Assembly: GCF_015751045.1 (NCBI RefSeq) | Contig: NZ_BNJW01000020.1 | Span: 1 to 60,210 of the forward strand | Direction: 5' to 3' | Source: Enterococcus lactis | GTDB taxonomy: Bacteria > Bacillota > Bacilli > Lactobacillales > Enterococcaceae | DNA length: 60,210 nt | Part shown: one piece after another, positions 37,396 to 46,066 of the stretch | How positions within the stretch are numbered: the first letter of the stretch is position 1 | How the letters are laid out: each line of letters opens with the position of its first letter | Notes under the pieces: generated by a model | What the model was told of the DNA's origin: nothing | Database searches by the model: none | Seen by the model: the letters and a program-made list of their open reading frames with translations, nothing else | Program-made: the position numbers and the translations under genes

Positions 37396-38775
37396 CTATG
37401 CGCCTCCTATCTCCGTTTCTGGTGTCCAATTCGGTAAAAATTCTTCTTGTAAAAATGCTGTGCTGTAATCACCTGCTATTACTGCTGGATGACTAATCAA
37501 ATCCATCTGAAATTCTGCGTTCGTAATGACCCCTTCTGTGATAAATTCACTTAAGGCTCGCTGCATCTTCATCAATGCTTCAAAACGTGTATTTCCATGG
37601 ACAATAATTTTCGCAATCATTGAATCATAATATGGCGGGATCGTATAGCCTGGATAAACCGCACTGTCTACCCGCAACCCCATCCCACCTGCTGGAAGTA
37701 GCAAGTTTTGGATTTTCCCTGGTGAAGGAGCAAAATGAAAAGCGGGATTTTCTGCATTGATTCGGCACTCGATGGCGTGTCCTTGGAATACTACTTCTTC
37801 TTGACGCACATTCAAAGGTTCGCCGGCTGCTATCTCCACCTGTTTTTTTACTAAATCGATCCCTGTGACCATTTCTGTGACGGGATGTTCCACTTGGATT
37901 CGAGTATTCATCTCCATGAAATAAAAATCGCCTTCTTCATCCATCAGAAACTCGATCGTTCCGGCATTTTCATAATTGACTGCTTTAGCTGCTCGAACAG
38001 CAGCGTCTCCTAGTGCTTCTCTTTTTGATTGTGAGATCACTACAGAAGGAGATTCTTCCAGTACTTTTTGATTGTTACGTTGCAAAGAACAATCTCGTTC
38101 ACCTAAATGAATGACATTGCCAAAATGATCACCTAAAATCTGAACTTCTATATGGCGAGCAGGATAAATGATTTTTTCCAAATACATATCATCATTTCCA
38201 AATGCCGCTGCTGCTTCTTGCTGAGCTGAAGAAAAATGCTGTGGAAGTTCTTCTTTTGATTGAACTTTTCGAATGCCTTTCCCGCCACCGCCTGCAGCTG
38301 CTTTCAGCATCACTGGATAACCGATCCTGTCTGCTATTTCCAATGCTTCTTCTACAGTAGATAATACACCAGTACTTCCTGGGATGACCGGGACATTTGC
38401 TTCTTGCATCAATTGACGCGCATTGATTTTATTCCCCATTGCATCAATTGTTGCGCTTTTAGGACCAATAAATGTGATATTGCACTCTTCACACATGGAG
38501 GCAAACCGGCTATTTTCAGATAAAAATCCAAAACCTGGATGAATTGCTTCAGCTTTTGTTACGATTGCAGCGCTCAGTACTTCTTGAACATTCAGATATG
38601 AATCAACCGCTTTTGCCGGACCAATACAGATTGCTTCATCTGCTAGCTGTGTATGAAGTGCTTCGGCATCTGCCTCTGAATATATCGCTACGGTTTGGAT
38701 CCCTAATTCGCGGCATGCACGAATGATACGCACAGCGATTTCGCCACGGTTAGCTATCAAGACTTTAGAAAACAT
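37396..38775 (-). CDS. accC: Acetyl-CoA carboxylase biotin carboxylase subunit
   Basis: ATP-grasp enzyme that carboxylates the biotin on AccB. The 459-residue protein has the biotin carboxylase N-domain (VLIANRGEIAVRIIRA), the glycine-rich ATP lid KAAAGGGGKGIR, catalytic residues in EMNTRIQVEHPVTE, and a C-terminal cap. It lies between fabZ (7 bases) and accD (0 bases). Confidence 0.98.
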   Translation of the reverse strand: MFSKVLIANRGEIAVRIIRACRELGIQTVAIYSEADAEALHTQLADEAICIGPAKAVDSYLNVQEVLSAAIVTKAEAIHPGFGFLSENSRFASMCEECNITFIGPKSATIDAMGNKINARQLMQEANVPVIPGSTGVLSTVEEALEIADRIGYPVMLKAAAGGGGKGIRKVQSKEELPQHFSSAQQEAAAAFGNDDMYLEKIIYPARHIEVQILGDHFGNVIHLGERDCSLQRNNQKVLEESPSVVISQSKREALGDAAVRAAKAVNYENAGTIEFLMDEEGDFYFMEMNTRIQVEHPVTEMVTGIDLVKKQVEIAAGEPLNVRQEEVVFQGHAIECRINAENPAFHFAPSPGKIQNLLLPAGGMGLRVDSAVYPGYTIPPYYDSMIAKIIVHGNTRFEALMKMQRALSEFITEGVITNAEFQMDLISHPAVIAGDYSTAFLQEEFLPNWTPETEIGGA

Positions 38776-38782
38776 ATTTCAC

Positions 38783-39202
38783 CTATCCAATCATAAAGGT
38801 TAATTCCGCTTCGGCTACTTTTTTACCGTCAACCTTAGCGATTCCTTTGCCTATTCCGGCTGAGGCTTTCACTTTCAATATCTCAACTTCAAGATATAAG
38901 GTATCGCCCGGTGTAACTTTCTTACGGAATTTTGCTTTGTCTAATCCGCCGAAGTAAGCCGTTTTACCCTTGAACTGTTCAAGAGAAAGTAATGCGACTG
39001 CTCCTGCTTGCGCCATTGCTTCAACAATCAGTACCCCTGGCATAACAGGCTCTTCTGGAAAATGTCCTTGAAAAAAGGGCTCGTTGATCGTTACATTTTT
39101 CTTAGCAATGATCCGTTCTCCTTCAACCATCTCTTCCACTCGATCAATCAAAAGCATTGGATAACGATGCGGAATAATTTCTTTGATTTCTTGTATGTTC
39201 AT
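38783..39202 (-). CDS. fabZ: 3-hydroxyacyl-ACP dehydratase FabZ
   Basis: Dehydrates 3-hydroxyacyl-ACP during chain elongation. The 139-residue hot-dog protein has catalytic His in [21 protein letters not shown]. It is distinct from the isomerising FabN found elsewhere in enterococci, which cannot be told from this sequence alone; operon position favours FabZ. Confidence 0.95.
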   Translation of the reverse strand: MNIQEIKEIIPHRYPMLLIDRVEEMVEGERIIAKKNVTINEPFFQGHFPEEPVMPGVLIVEAMAQAGAVALLSLEQFKGKTAYFGGLDKAKFRKKVTPGDTLYLEVEILKVKASAGIGKGIAKVDGKKVAEAELTFMIG

Positions 39203-39226
39203 TTATTTCCCTCTTTCCTGCTTTGC

Positions 39227-39703
39227 TTATTTTGGCTGGATCCTAAAGAGTGGCTGCCCATATTCAACAACTGACTCGTTTTCTACAAGGATTTCTGTGA
39301 TTACTCCATCGGCCTCACTAGTTATCTCATTCATTAGTTTCATCGCTTCAATAATGCAGATAACTTCTCCTTTGGCAACTTGATCACCTTCTTTTTTGAA
39401 AGCTGATTTGTCTGGTGCCGGTTGCAGATAAACGATTCCCACGATTGGCGAAACAACCTCGATTCCATCAAATACTACCGATTCTTTTTCCTTCGTTGGT
39501 TCTGGAACAGTTGTTGCTTGTTCAGGCATGGCGTTAACTGGCTCCGAAACTGGCAACGTTTCGTTTGTTTGAACCATATTCATGCCTCGACTTGTTTTAT
39601 TTTTATTCATGTACAATTCAAATTGACCTTCACGCAAGTCAAATTCCGTTAGCGAAGATTGATCAAATTGACTAACTAATTCTCTAATTTCATTGATATC
39701 CAA
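39227..39703 (-). CDS. accB: Biotin carboxyl carrier protein of acetyl-CoA carboxylase
   Basis: Carries biotin between the carboxylase and carboxyltransferase. About 158 residues. The N-terminal domain MDINEIRELVSQFDQSSLTE is joined by a Pro/Glu/Thr-rich linker (about 55-85) to a C-terminal lipoyl-like domain with the biotinylated Lys in EAMKLMNEI. No ATG fits the N-terminus; TTG at 39703, seven bases after GGGAGG, is the start. It follows the fabF stop by two bases. Confidence 0.93.
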   Translation of the reverse strand: MDINEIRELVSQFDQSSLTEFDLREGQFELYMNKNKTSRGMNMVQTNETLPVSEPVNAMPEQATTVPEPTKEKESVVFDGIEVVSPIVGIVYLQPAPDKSAFKKEGDQVAKGEVICIIEAMKLMNEITSEADGVITEILVENESVVEYGQPLFRIQPK

Positions 39704-39705
39704 AA

Positions 39706-40941
39706 TTATTCCTCCCAGCGTTTCATACAAAGAACCGCATTATGTCCGCCAAACCCTAATGAATTGCTCATTGCATAAGTAAAGCTTGCAGGTTTGCTTT
39801 CGTTTTTGACAACTGTCAAATCAATCTCAGGATCTTGTTTTTCTACATTGATCGTAGGTGGGATAAATTGATGTTCCAATGCCATCAGAGTGGCTAATGC
39901 TTCGATCCCGCCGGCTGCTCCCAATAAATGTCCAGTCATTGATTTCGTACTGCTGACATAAGTATCTCTGAAATTTTCACCTAGTGCGAGTTGGATTGCT
40001 TTTGCTTCTGCCTGGTCATTAGCTGGCGTACTCGTTCCGTGCGCATTGATATATCCAACTTGCGCCGGCTGTATACCAGCTTCTTCCATCGCAAGCTTCA
40101 TTGCTTTAGACGCACCAGAACCATCTGGAGTAGGGGCTGTCATATGGTAAGCATCACAATTTGAACCGTATCCAACGATTTCTCCATAGATTTTGGCACC
40201 GCGAGCTTGTGCATGCTCTAAAGATTCAAGAACTAGAACACCTGCTCCTTCCCCCATCACAAAACCATTTCGATTTTCATCAAACGGGATCGAACCACGA
40301 TTAGGATCAGTTGATTCCGAAAGTGCAGTTAAAGCTGCAAATCCAGCAATCCCCATCTCACAAATCGTTGCTTCTGTTCCTCCAGCAAGAATGACATCTG
40401 AATAGCCATGTTTGATGTTACGGAATGCTTCACCGATTGAATTCGTTCCGCTAGCACAAGCTGTTACGATAGCTGTACAGATACCTTTTGCGCCTACTCG
40501 TAAAGCAATATTTCCAGCTGCCATGTTGGCAATCGCCATTGGCACGAACATTGGAGAAACTCGTTTTGCGCCTTTTTCATGCAGACGGATAACTTGATTT
40601 TCGATTGTCGGAAGACCACCGATTCCTGATCCGATGATGACACCAAACCGGTCTTGATTCATTTTTTCTTTATCTAAACCGCTTATCTCCATTGCTTCTA
40701 AAGCAGCGTAGATCCCATAGATCGAAAACATATCCATTCGTTTGCTATCTTTTTTAATAAAATATTTATCGTAAGGGAAATCTTTGACTTCACCCGCTAA
40801 GGTAATCCCTGTTTCTGAAGCATCAAATTTAGTGATCGGTGCGATGCCATTCGTACCCTCTTTTAAGCTATTCAAAAAGCTGTCTGCGTCATTTCCAATA
40901 GGTGAAGTGACTCCATAGCCAGTAATTACCACTCGATTCAT
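39706..40941 (-). CDS. fabF: Beta-ketoacyl-ACP synthase II
   Basis: Condensing enzyme that extends acyl-ACP with malonyl-ACP, 411 residues. The catalytic triad shows as Cys in VTACASGTNSIG, His in INAHGTSTPAND and His in KSMTGHLLGAAGG. Typical thiolase-fold repeats span the length. Operon gene between fabG and accB. Confidence 0.97.
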   Translation of the reverse strand: MNRVVITGYGVTSPIGNDADSFLNSLKEGTNGIAPITKFDASETGITLAGEVKDFPYDKYFIKKDSKRMDMFSIYGIYAALEAMEISGLDKEKMNQDRFGVIIGSGIGGLPTIENQVIRLHEKGAKRVSPMFVPMAIANMAAGNIALRVGAKGICTAIVTACASGTNSIGEAFRNIKHGYSDVILAGGTEATICEMGIAGFAALTALSESTDPNRGSIPFDENRNGFVMGEGAGVLVLESLEHAQARGAKIYGEIVGYGSNCDAYHMTAPTPDGSGASKAMKLAMEEAGIQPAQVGYINAHGTSTPANDQAEAKAIQLALGENFRDTYVSSTKSMTGHLLGAAGGIEALATLMALEHQFIPPTINVEKQDPEIDLTVVKNESKPASFTYAMSNSLGFGGHNAVLCMKRWEE

Positions 40942-40959
40942 TTATTTGCTCTCCTTTTC

Positions 40960-41697
40960 TTATCCGTGCATGACCAATCCGCCATCGACATTGATGACTT
41001 GGCCGGTGATATATGGATTTTGTGCTAAGAAAACTGCTGTTTGTGCAACATCTTCTACTTGTCCGAAACGTTGCATTGGAATTTGCTTTTCCGCTTGCTC
41101 CTTGACTTTATCTGCTAAAACTTCCGTCATATCAGTTGTGATGAATCCTGGTGCAATGGTGTTGCATGTGATACCTCTAGTCGCAGCTTCTCGTGCAACC
41201 GATTTTGTCAATCCTACGACACCAGCTTTGCTAGCTGCATAATTTGCTTGTCCGATATTTCCAATCAATCCAGATACACTAGAGAGATTGATGATGGCCC
41301 CTTCTCGCTGTTTCATCATTTTTTTCAAAACGTGCTGCGTCATATTGAAGGTACCGATCAAATTGATATCCAGACATTTTTTGAAATCTTCTGCATCCAT
41401 CCGCATCACAAGTTTGTCATTTGTGATTCCGGCATTGTTTACTAAGATATGGATCGATCCAAGCTTTTCTTCTGCTTCTTTGATCATTTGTCCTGCTTTC
41501 TCATAATCAGAGATATCGCCGGAAACTCCTACGCATTTTACACCGAATGCTTCAATTTCTTCTATCTTTTCTTTTGGAATCTCTCCGCGCCCATTCAAAA
41601 TAATATTTGCTCCAGCTTTTGCAAAAGCTAAGGCCATCGCTTTGCCAATTCCTCTTGTGCTACCTGTGATAAATACATTTTTCCCTTTTACATCCAT
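40960..41697 (-). CDS. fabG: 3-oxoacyl-ACP reductase
   Basis: NADPH-dependent short-chain reductase for 3-ketoacyl-ACP, 245 residues. TGSTRGIGKAMA binds cofactor near residue 11, NNAG follows, and the active site is Ser in LSSVSGLIGN with Tyr and Lys in YAASKAG. It is 11 bases downstream of fabD. Confidence 0.97.
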   Translation of the reverse strand: MDVKGKNVFITGSTRGIGKAMALAFAKAGANIILNGRGEIPKEKIEEIEAFGVKCVGVSGDISDYEKAGQMIKEAEEKLGSIHILVNNAGITNDKLVMRMDAEDFKKCLDINLIGTFNMTQHVLKKMMKQREGAIINLSSVSGLIGNIGQANYAASKAGVVGLTKSVAREAATRGITCNTIAPGFITTDMTEVLADKVKEQAEKQIPMQRFGQVEDVAQTAVFLAQNPYITGQVINVDGGLVMHG

Positions 41698-41708
41698 AAC
41701 CTTCCTCC

Positions 41709-42626
41709 TTATAATTTTGCTATTGTTTCATCAAATGTCTGCTTATTCTCAACACGCAGAACTGGTATCGTTTTATCAATTTTTTTCATAAATCCGCTTA
41801 ATACTTTTCCGGGACCGACTTCAATGACTTGCTCGATACCGATTGTTTTTAATTTATGGATACTCTCGTAGAAACGAACAGGTTGCATGACTTGCTGTTC
41901 AAGTAGTCCCGCTATCGTCTCTTTCTTCATTATTTCCGTTGTTGTGTTGCTGATGACTGGAAAAGAAGGGTCAGAAAATTGAATATGACTTAGATCCTTC
42001 GCCAGTTTTTTTGATGCTGGTGCTAAAATAGCTGTATGGAAAGGTCCACTGACATTTAGTGGGATCATCCTTTTGATTCCTTTTTCTTTTAAGAGCAAAA
42101 CAGCTTCATCTACGGCTTTTTCTTCGCCACCGATCACGATCTGCTGAGGTGTATTGTAATTAGCAGGAGACACGATGCCGTACTTGCTTGCTTCATGACA
42201 GCTTTCCTCAATCGTCTCAATCGGTGCATTCATTACTGCGACCATTTTTCCGCTTCCAGCTGGGGCAGCTTCCGTCATATAAGCGCCTCTCTTCGCTACT
42301 AGTGCAACGGCTTCAGTGAAGGATAACGCATCACTGGCTACTAATGCCGAATATTCTCCTAAACTCAGTCCTAAAGCTGCATCTGGGACGATTCCATGCT
42401 CCTTCAATAAGCGATAATACGCAATGCTGACTGTTAGAATAGCTGGCTGTGTATATTGTGTCTGATCCAAACGTTCATTTTCTGAAAAGCAGAGGTCGGC
42501 CATATAGTAGCCGAGAATCTCACTTGCTTCATCAAATGTCTGCTTTACAACGGCTTCTTCATATAAATCTTTTCCCATACCTTGATATTGTGCACCTTGG
42601 CCACTAAATAAGAATGCTGTTTTCAT
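41709..42626 (-). CDS. fabD: Malonyl-CoA:ACP transacylase
   Basis: Loads malonyl groups onto ACP. About 305 residues beginning MKTAFLFSGQGAQYQGMG. The nucleophile is Ser in LGLSLGEYSAL (the usual GHSLG reads GLSLG), with Gln/Arg/His partners further on. A longer in-frame start at 42674 exists, but the ATG at 42626 has the Shine-Dalgarno TTGGAG and the family N-terminus. In related cocci fabK lies between acpP and fabD. Here only a hairpin is found there. Confidence 0.95.
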   Translation of the reverse strand: MKTAFLFSGQGAQYQGMGKDLYEEAVVKQTFDEASEILGYYMADLCFSENERLDQTQYTQPAILTVSIAYYRLLKEHGIVPDAALGLSLGEYSALVASDALSFTEAVALVAKRGAYMTEAAPAGSGKMVAVMNAPIETIEESCHEASKYGIVSPANYNTPQQIVIGGEEKAVDEAVLLLKEKGIKRMIPLNVSGPFHTAILAPASKKLAKDLSHIQFSDPSFPVISNTTTEIMKKETIAGLLEQQVMQPVRFYESIHKLKTIGIEQVIEVGPGKVLSGFMKKIDKTIPVLRVENKQTFDETIAKL

Positions 42627-42675
42627 GTTTTTCTCCAATATATCCAGAATATATGTTTGATTCTTCTTATTCAAA

Positions 42676-42714
42676 AAGGCCGAGACATCCCTATTTCAGG
42701 AAATGTCCCAGCCC
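42676..42714 (-). terminator. T-tailed hairpin between acpP and fabD
   Basis: On the minus strand GGCTGGGACAT-type sequence (42701-42713) pairs with ATGTCTCGGCC (42678-42688), then TTTTTG follows. Its arms resemble the terminal arms of the repeat family at 54221. It may attenuate transcription into fabD, giving more acpP and fabH than the distal genes. Confidence 0.75.
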
Positions 42715-42732
42715 CCAACCTAATTTTAATGA

Positions 42733-42957
42733 TTATGCAGTTTGTTTTTCTACGTAAGTCACTAAATCTTGAACCGTTTTGATTCCGTCTTCTGTTTCGA
42801 TTTTTACATCAAATTCATCTTCAATTTCATTGATGATTTGGAATAAATCCAAGCTGTCAGCTTCTAAGTCTTCTTGGATGTCAGTAGTCAATTTGATTTC
42901 TTCAGTTTCTTTTCCTAATTCTTCTGCAATGATTTCTTGAATTTTTTCGAATACCAT
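42733..42957 (-). CDS. acpP: Acyl carrier protein
   Basis: Carrier of growing acyl chains, 74 residues and strongly acidic. The phosphopantetheine Ser is in EADSLDLFQ, the usual DSL motif. This is the fab-operon ACP; enterococci also have a second ACP gene elsewhere. Confidence 0.96.
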   Translation of the reverse strand: MVFEKIQEIIAEELGKETEEIKLTTDIQEDLEADSLDLFQIINEIEDEFDVKIETEDGIKTVQDLVTYVEKQTA

Positions 42958-43010
42958 AATAATATATTCCTCCGATATTGTTTGCTTTTTTATTTTTATA
43001 ATTTAACAGT

Positions 43011-43973
43011 TTACAGCTCCATGAGGATACTTCCCCACGTTAAACCTCCGCCATAGCCTGTAAATATTACTTTCTGTTGTTTTCCCAAGGTGATCTTTCC
43101 GCTAGAAACTGCTTCATCCAATAAAATAGGGATACTTGCAGCAGAGGTATTCCCGTACTTATCCATATTGGTCAGGAATTTTTCTTGCGGCATCTTTACT
43201 TTTCGGGCGATTTTCTCAATGATCCTGAGATTTGCCTGATGCAAAAGCAGATAATCAACTGGCGTGTCTATCATAACTTCTTGGATATTGTTTGCAACAT
43301 CTCGAACGGCGAAATCAAAAATATCTCTGCCGGTCATTCGCAAATAATACGAACCTTCTGAATCTTCTGAATAGAACGGGTTTTTATTTTGCTGGTAGCC
43401 AGCAGTCAGTGAGGTACTTCTGGTACCATCAGTTGCTAATTTTTCTTTCAGCAATTTTTTTTGTGGGTTTGCTTCTAAGAGAACCCCGCCTGCTCCATCA
43501 CCAAATAATACAGCAGTCGTGCGATCAGACCAATCGATTAGCTTAGACAGTGTTTCACCACCAATTACCAATCCTTTAGTTGAGCCGCAGCGGATCATTT
43601 TTTCAGCCATGCTTAACGCATAAACAAATCCTGAGCATGCCGCGCTGATATCGAAAGCAATAGCATTAGCTGCTCCCAATTTTCCTTGTACTTGTGCTGC
43701 TACAGATGGTGTCGTGTAATCGGGCGACATTGTTGCTACTAAGATAAAATCCAAATCTTTAGGGTTCAGCTTTTTTTGTTGCATCAATTTTTCCGCCACT
43801 AAGATGCATAAATCAGATGTCTCCTGATTTGTTACACATCTTCGTTCACGAATACCCGTCCTTGATGAAATCCATTCATCCGAGGTATCCATCATCTTGG
43901 AAAGATCATTATTCGTAATGATCTTTTCAGGAAGGACGCTGGCTGTTGCAGTAATCATTCCAAATTGTTCCAT
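43011..43973 (-). CDS. fabH: Beta-ketoacyl-ACP synthase III
   Basis: Starts fatty-acid synthesis by condensing acetyl-CoA with malonyl-ACP. The 320-residue protein has catalytic Cys in ISAACSGFVYAL, His in LLLHQANLRI and Asn in YGNTSAAS. It begins nine bases after fabT, so the two are co-transcribed. Confidence 0.97.
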   Translation of the reverse strand: MEQFGMITATASVLPEKIITNNDLSKMMDTSDEWISSRTGIRERRCVTNQETSDLCILVAEKLMQQKKLNPKDLDFILVATMSPDYTTPSVAAQVQGKLGAANAIAFDISAACSGFVYALSMAEKMIRCGSTKGLVIGGETLSKLIDWSDRTTAVLFGDGAGGVLLEANPQKKLLKEKLATDGTRSTSLTAGYQQNKNPFYSEDSEGSYYLRMTGRDIFDFAVRDVANNIQEVMIDTPVDYLLLHQANLRIIEKIARKVKMPQEKFLTNMDKYGNTSAASIPILLDEAVSSGKITLGKQQKVIFTGYGGGLTWGSILMEL

Positions 43974-43982
43974 TAAATATCC

Positions 43983-44423
43983 TCACTTATAGTCTTGCAA
44001 GAAGTCATGCAAGTTTTTCAGTGCATCCAGCAAGGCATGCTGTTCTTCCGTAGCCATTCCTTCTAAGATGTTCTTGACCATTTCACGATGAAAATGCTGA
44101 TGGACCCGAAACAGTAACTTTCCTTTTTTCGTTAGTCCCAACTTTACAACACGACGGTCATCTTCACTGCGGATACGTTCGACATAGCCTTTTTTTACTA
44201 ACTTGTTAATAGCAGTGGTCAAGGTCCCAACAGTAATTGATAGTTCTTTGGCTACTTCTGAAGTTGTTTTTTTCTTGTACATCCCGATTGCCTCGATCGT
44301 GTGCATCTCTGTGATTGACAGATCTTTGAATTGAGATTTTTTCAACTCAGACTCTTCGATTGTCAAAATATCATTGAAGACACTAACAAGATAATCATTT
44401 ACTGTTTTTAAATCTGGTTCCAT
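43983..44423 (-). CDS. fabT: FabT, MarR-family repressor of fatty-acid synthesis
   Basis: Repressor that uses acyl-ACP as co-repressor to silence the fab operon. About 146 residues with a MarR winged helix (TTSEVAKELSITVGTLTTAI, then VERIRSEDDRRVVKLGLTKKG for the wing). An in-frame ATG at 44456 overlaps the operator; the ATG at 44423 behind GGTGGA is used. First gene of the operon. It has three TTTGAT-type operators at its own promoters, indicating autoregulation. Confidence 0.94.
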   Translation of the reverse strand: MEPDLKTVNDYLVSVFNDILTIEESELKKSQFKDLSITEMHTIEAIGMYKKKTTSEVAKELSITVGTLTTAINKLVKKGYVERIRSEDDRRVVKLGLTKKGKLLFRVHQHFHREMVKNILEGMATEEQHALLDALKNLHDFLQDYK

Positions 44424-44442
44424 GTTCCACCGTCCACTAATT

Positions 44443-44473
44443 AGTTTGATTATCAAATCTTTTGATGTTCAAA
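44443..44473. promoter_or_regulatory. Two FabT operators before fabT
   Basis: AGTTTGATTATCAAATC (44443-44459) is a near-perfect FabT palindrome. A second, weaker copy, CTTTTGATGTTCAAAC, begins at 44458. They lie between the proximal promoter -10 and the fabT start. Confidence 0.85.
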
Positions 44474-44501
44474 CTATATCTTAACTTTTTTCAAAATGCA
44501 A
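44473..44501 (-). promoter_or_regulatory. Proximal fabT promoter
   Basis: The minus strand has TTGCAT (complement of 44496-44501), a 17-base spacer and TATAGT (complement of 44473-44478), with the FabT operators immediately downstream. Confidence 0.85.
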
Positions 44502-44603
44502 CCGTAAAAGTTCATTTTTTTGCTATATGAGTTTATTTTAAGATTTTACTCATTTAAAAAAACTGATAGATCAGCATTTTTTATTTACTTTATTAGAAAA
44601 ACT

Positions 44604-44633
44604 ATTATACTGACATATTTTGATTATCAAAGT
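44604..44633 (-). promoter_or_regulatory. Distal fabT promoter with overlapping FabT operator
   Basis: The palindrome ATTTTGATTATCAAAGT (44617-44633) overlaps a possible -35 (TTTGAT, 16-base spacer) for a perfect TATAAT (complement of 44604-44609). The operator might instead influence the divergent gene at 44729. Confidence 0.65.
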
Positions 44634-44669
44634 ATTTCTTGTTGATAGAATGATCCAATTTCCTAAAAC

Positions 44670-44698
44670 TTGTCCATTATTTCAAAATTTGTTATAGT
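44670..44698 (+). promoter_or_regulatory. Promoter of the UvrC-like gene
   Basis: TTGTCC (44670-44675), a 17-base spacer and TATAGT (44693-44698), 31 bases before the start codon. Confidence 0.7.
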
Positions 44699-44728
44699 CT
44701 TTTTATTCAAAGCGTGAAAGGAGACCCT

Positions 44729-45694
44729 ATGTTAAAAGAAAAAATAAAAAATCTCCCCATGCTGCCGGGTGTCTATCTTATGAAAAACCAAGAAGGGATG
44801 GTCATCTATGTTGGTAAAGCAAAACGGCTCAAAAATAGAGTAAGCAGCTATTTTCATCAGAATAAACAGCATTCAAAAAAAGTATTACGTATGATTCATC
44901 ATATAACAGATTTTGATTTCGTCGTAGTAGATACAGAATTAGATGCTTTGTTGCTTGAGTGTCAACTGATCCAACATTACCGTCCTTTTTATAACCGACA
45001 AATGAATTATTTCAGTAACTACAATTATGTACATATTTCCAATAAGGGATTTGTATTAACAGATACTCCTACGGCTCGAACATACGGGCCTTTTCGTCTC
45101 TATAAAAAAATGCCGTCTATTTTGCGTATAATGGAAGAAACGTATCAAATGCCTTGGTTGTCTGAAATCAGCTTATTAGCTTTGCGAGTCCAGCTTCCTG
45201 ACTTACAGGAAATGACTTTTGAACAGAAAAAGAAGGAGATCCAAGGACTGTTTCAGGGTCGCAATAAAAAACTGCTGACTTACTTGAAAAAGAGACAACA
45301 ACATTTCATCTATCAGCTGAATTTCGAAAAAGCTGGCATGCTTCAAAAAGATATCGAATTAGTTACTTATTTCATCAGACGGATCCAAGAACAAAAGCAG
45401 TTTTTAAGAACACCATCCCTCACATTCAGCATGCCACTGGCAGCGGATGAAAGTCAGAAAAAGCACTACCTTATTTGTTACGGACAGCTTGCAGAAACAA
45501 TGATTGCTTCTGGGGACAATCCACCTGACTTTTATTATGAAAAAAAAGAAGCTCATTTATCTTTGAAACGCCAATTATCAAAAGAAGAAATCGATCCTGT
45601 ACAAATTTTGATTAGTTACCGCAAAAAATTAGGAAAGGAACAGATCGAAATGGAACAATTAAACAAAAAAGAAGCTGAAAAGCAACTAAATTAG
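44729..45694 (+). CDS. UvrC-like GIY-YIG nuclease lacking the C-terminal nuclease half
   Basis: Protein of 321 residues related to the first half of excinuclease UvrC. It has a GIY-YIG nuclease domain at about 10-95 (LPGVYLMKNQEG, IYVGKAKRLKNRV, ELDALLLECQLIQHYRP). A middle region follows, then a UVR-like helix pair at about 190-220 (YQLNFEKAGMLQKDIELV), which in UvrC binds UvrB. Full UvrC has about 600 residues with an RNase-H-like nuclease and helix-hairpin-helix; both are absent, and the frame ends at a normal stop and terminator, so this looks like a designed short form rather than a break. E. coli Cho is a comparable half-UvrC. The ATG at 44729 after AAAGGAG is preferred to a GTG at 44714. 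Confidence 0.85.
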   Translation: MLKEKIKNLPMLPGVYLMKNQEGMVIYVGKAKRLKNRVSSYFHQNKQHSKKVLRMIHHITDFDFVVVDTELDALLLECQLIQHYRPFYNRQMNYFSNYNYVHISNKGFVLTDTPTARTYGPFRLYKKMPSILRIMEETYQMPWLSEISLLALRVQLPDLQEMTFEQKKKEIQGLFQGRNKKLLTYLKKRQQHFIYQLNFEKAGMLQKDIELVTYFIRRIQEQKQFLRTPSLTFSMPLAADESQKKHYLICYGQLAETMIASGDNPPDFYYEKKEAHLSLKRQLSKEEIDPVQILISYRKKLGKEQIEMEQLNKKEAEKQLN

Positions 45695-45715
45695 CTGCTT
45701 CTCGGCTTCTTTTAG
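45666..45715 (+). terminator. Terminator overlapping the end of the UvrC-like gene
   Basis: AAAAGAAGCTGA..AGCA and TGCTTCTCGGCTTCTTTT pair with a few G-U pairs around ACTAAATTAG. The left arm is coding and the stop codon is in the loop region. Confidence 0.75.
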
Positions 45716-45750
45716 GCATCTTCAACTTCAAATGTCAATTATCCTAAAAT

Positions 45751-45981
45751 TTATTGGATTAAGTCATAGATTTCCATCGCTACGATATCGATATTATCGA
45801 ATTCGTATTGCTGATGAGTATCTGTTTCAGTTAATTCAAACGTATCGGTCGCTTTATCATAAGTTACTGTACACTTTTCTACGCCTTCTTTTTCAAAACG
45901 GCGAACTTGCAGTTCATTATCTGCTGACTCGACCATAGCCTCCAGTCGTTTTATGATTGCGACTAATTGTGAATGTGTCAT
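45751..45981 (-). CDS. ykuJ: YkuJ family protein (DUF1797)
   Basis: Small cytosolic protein of 76 residues, unknown function, conserved in Bacillales and Lactobacillales. Family marks are QLVAIIKRLEAMVE, RRFEKEGVEKCTV and FELTETDTHQQYEFDNID. A strong AGGAGGACC-type site precedes the ATG. It is convergent with the UvrC-like gene and appears monocistronic. Confidence 0.9.
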   Translation of the reverse strand: MTHSQLVAIIKRLEAMVESADNELQVRRFEKEGVEKCTVTYDKATDTFELTETDTHQQYEFDNIDIVAMEIYDLIQ

Positions 45982-46066
45982 CGGAGGTCCTCCTTTTCTT
46001 ATTTCTGTTATATTGTATCAAAAGCATAGCCTACTTGCATTGATTTTCTCTAAAAAAACTCGTTTT

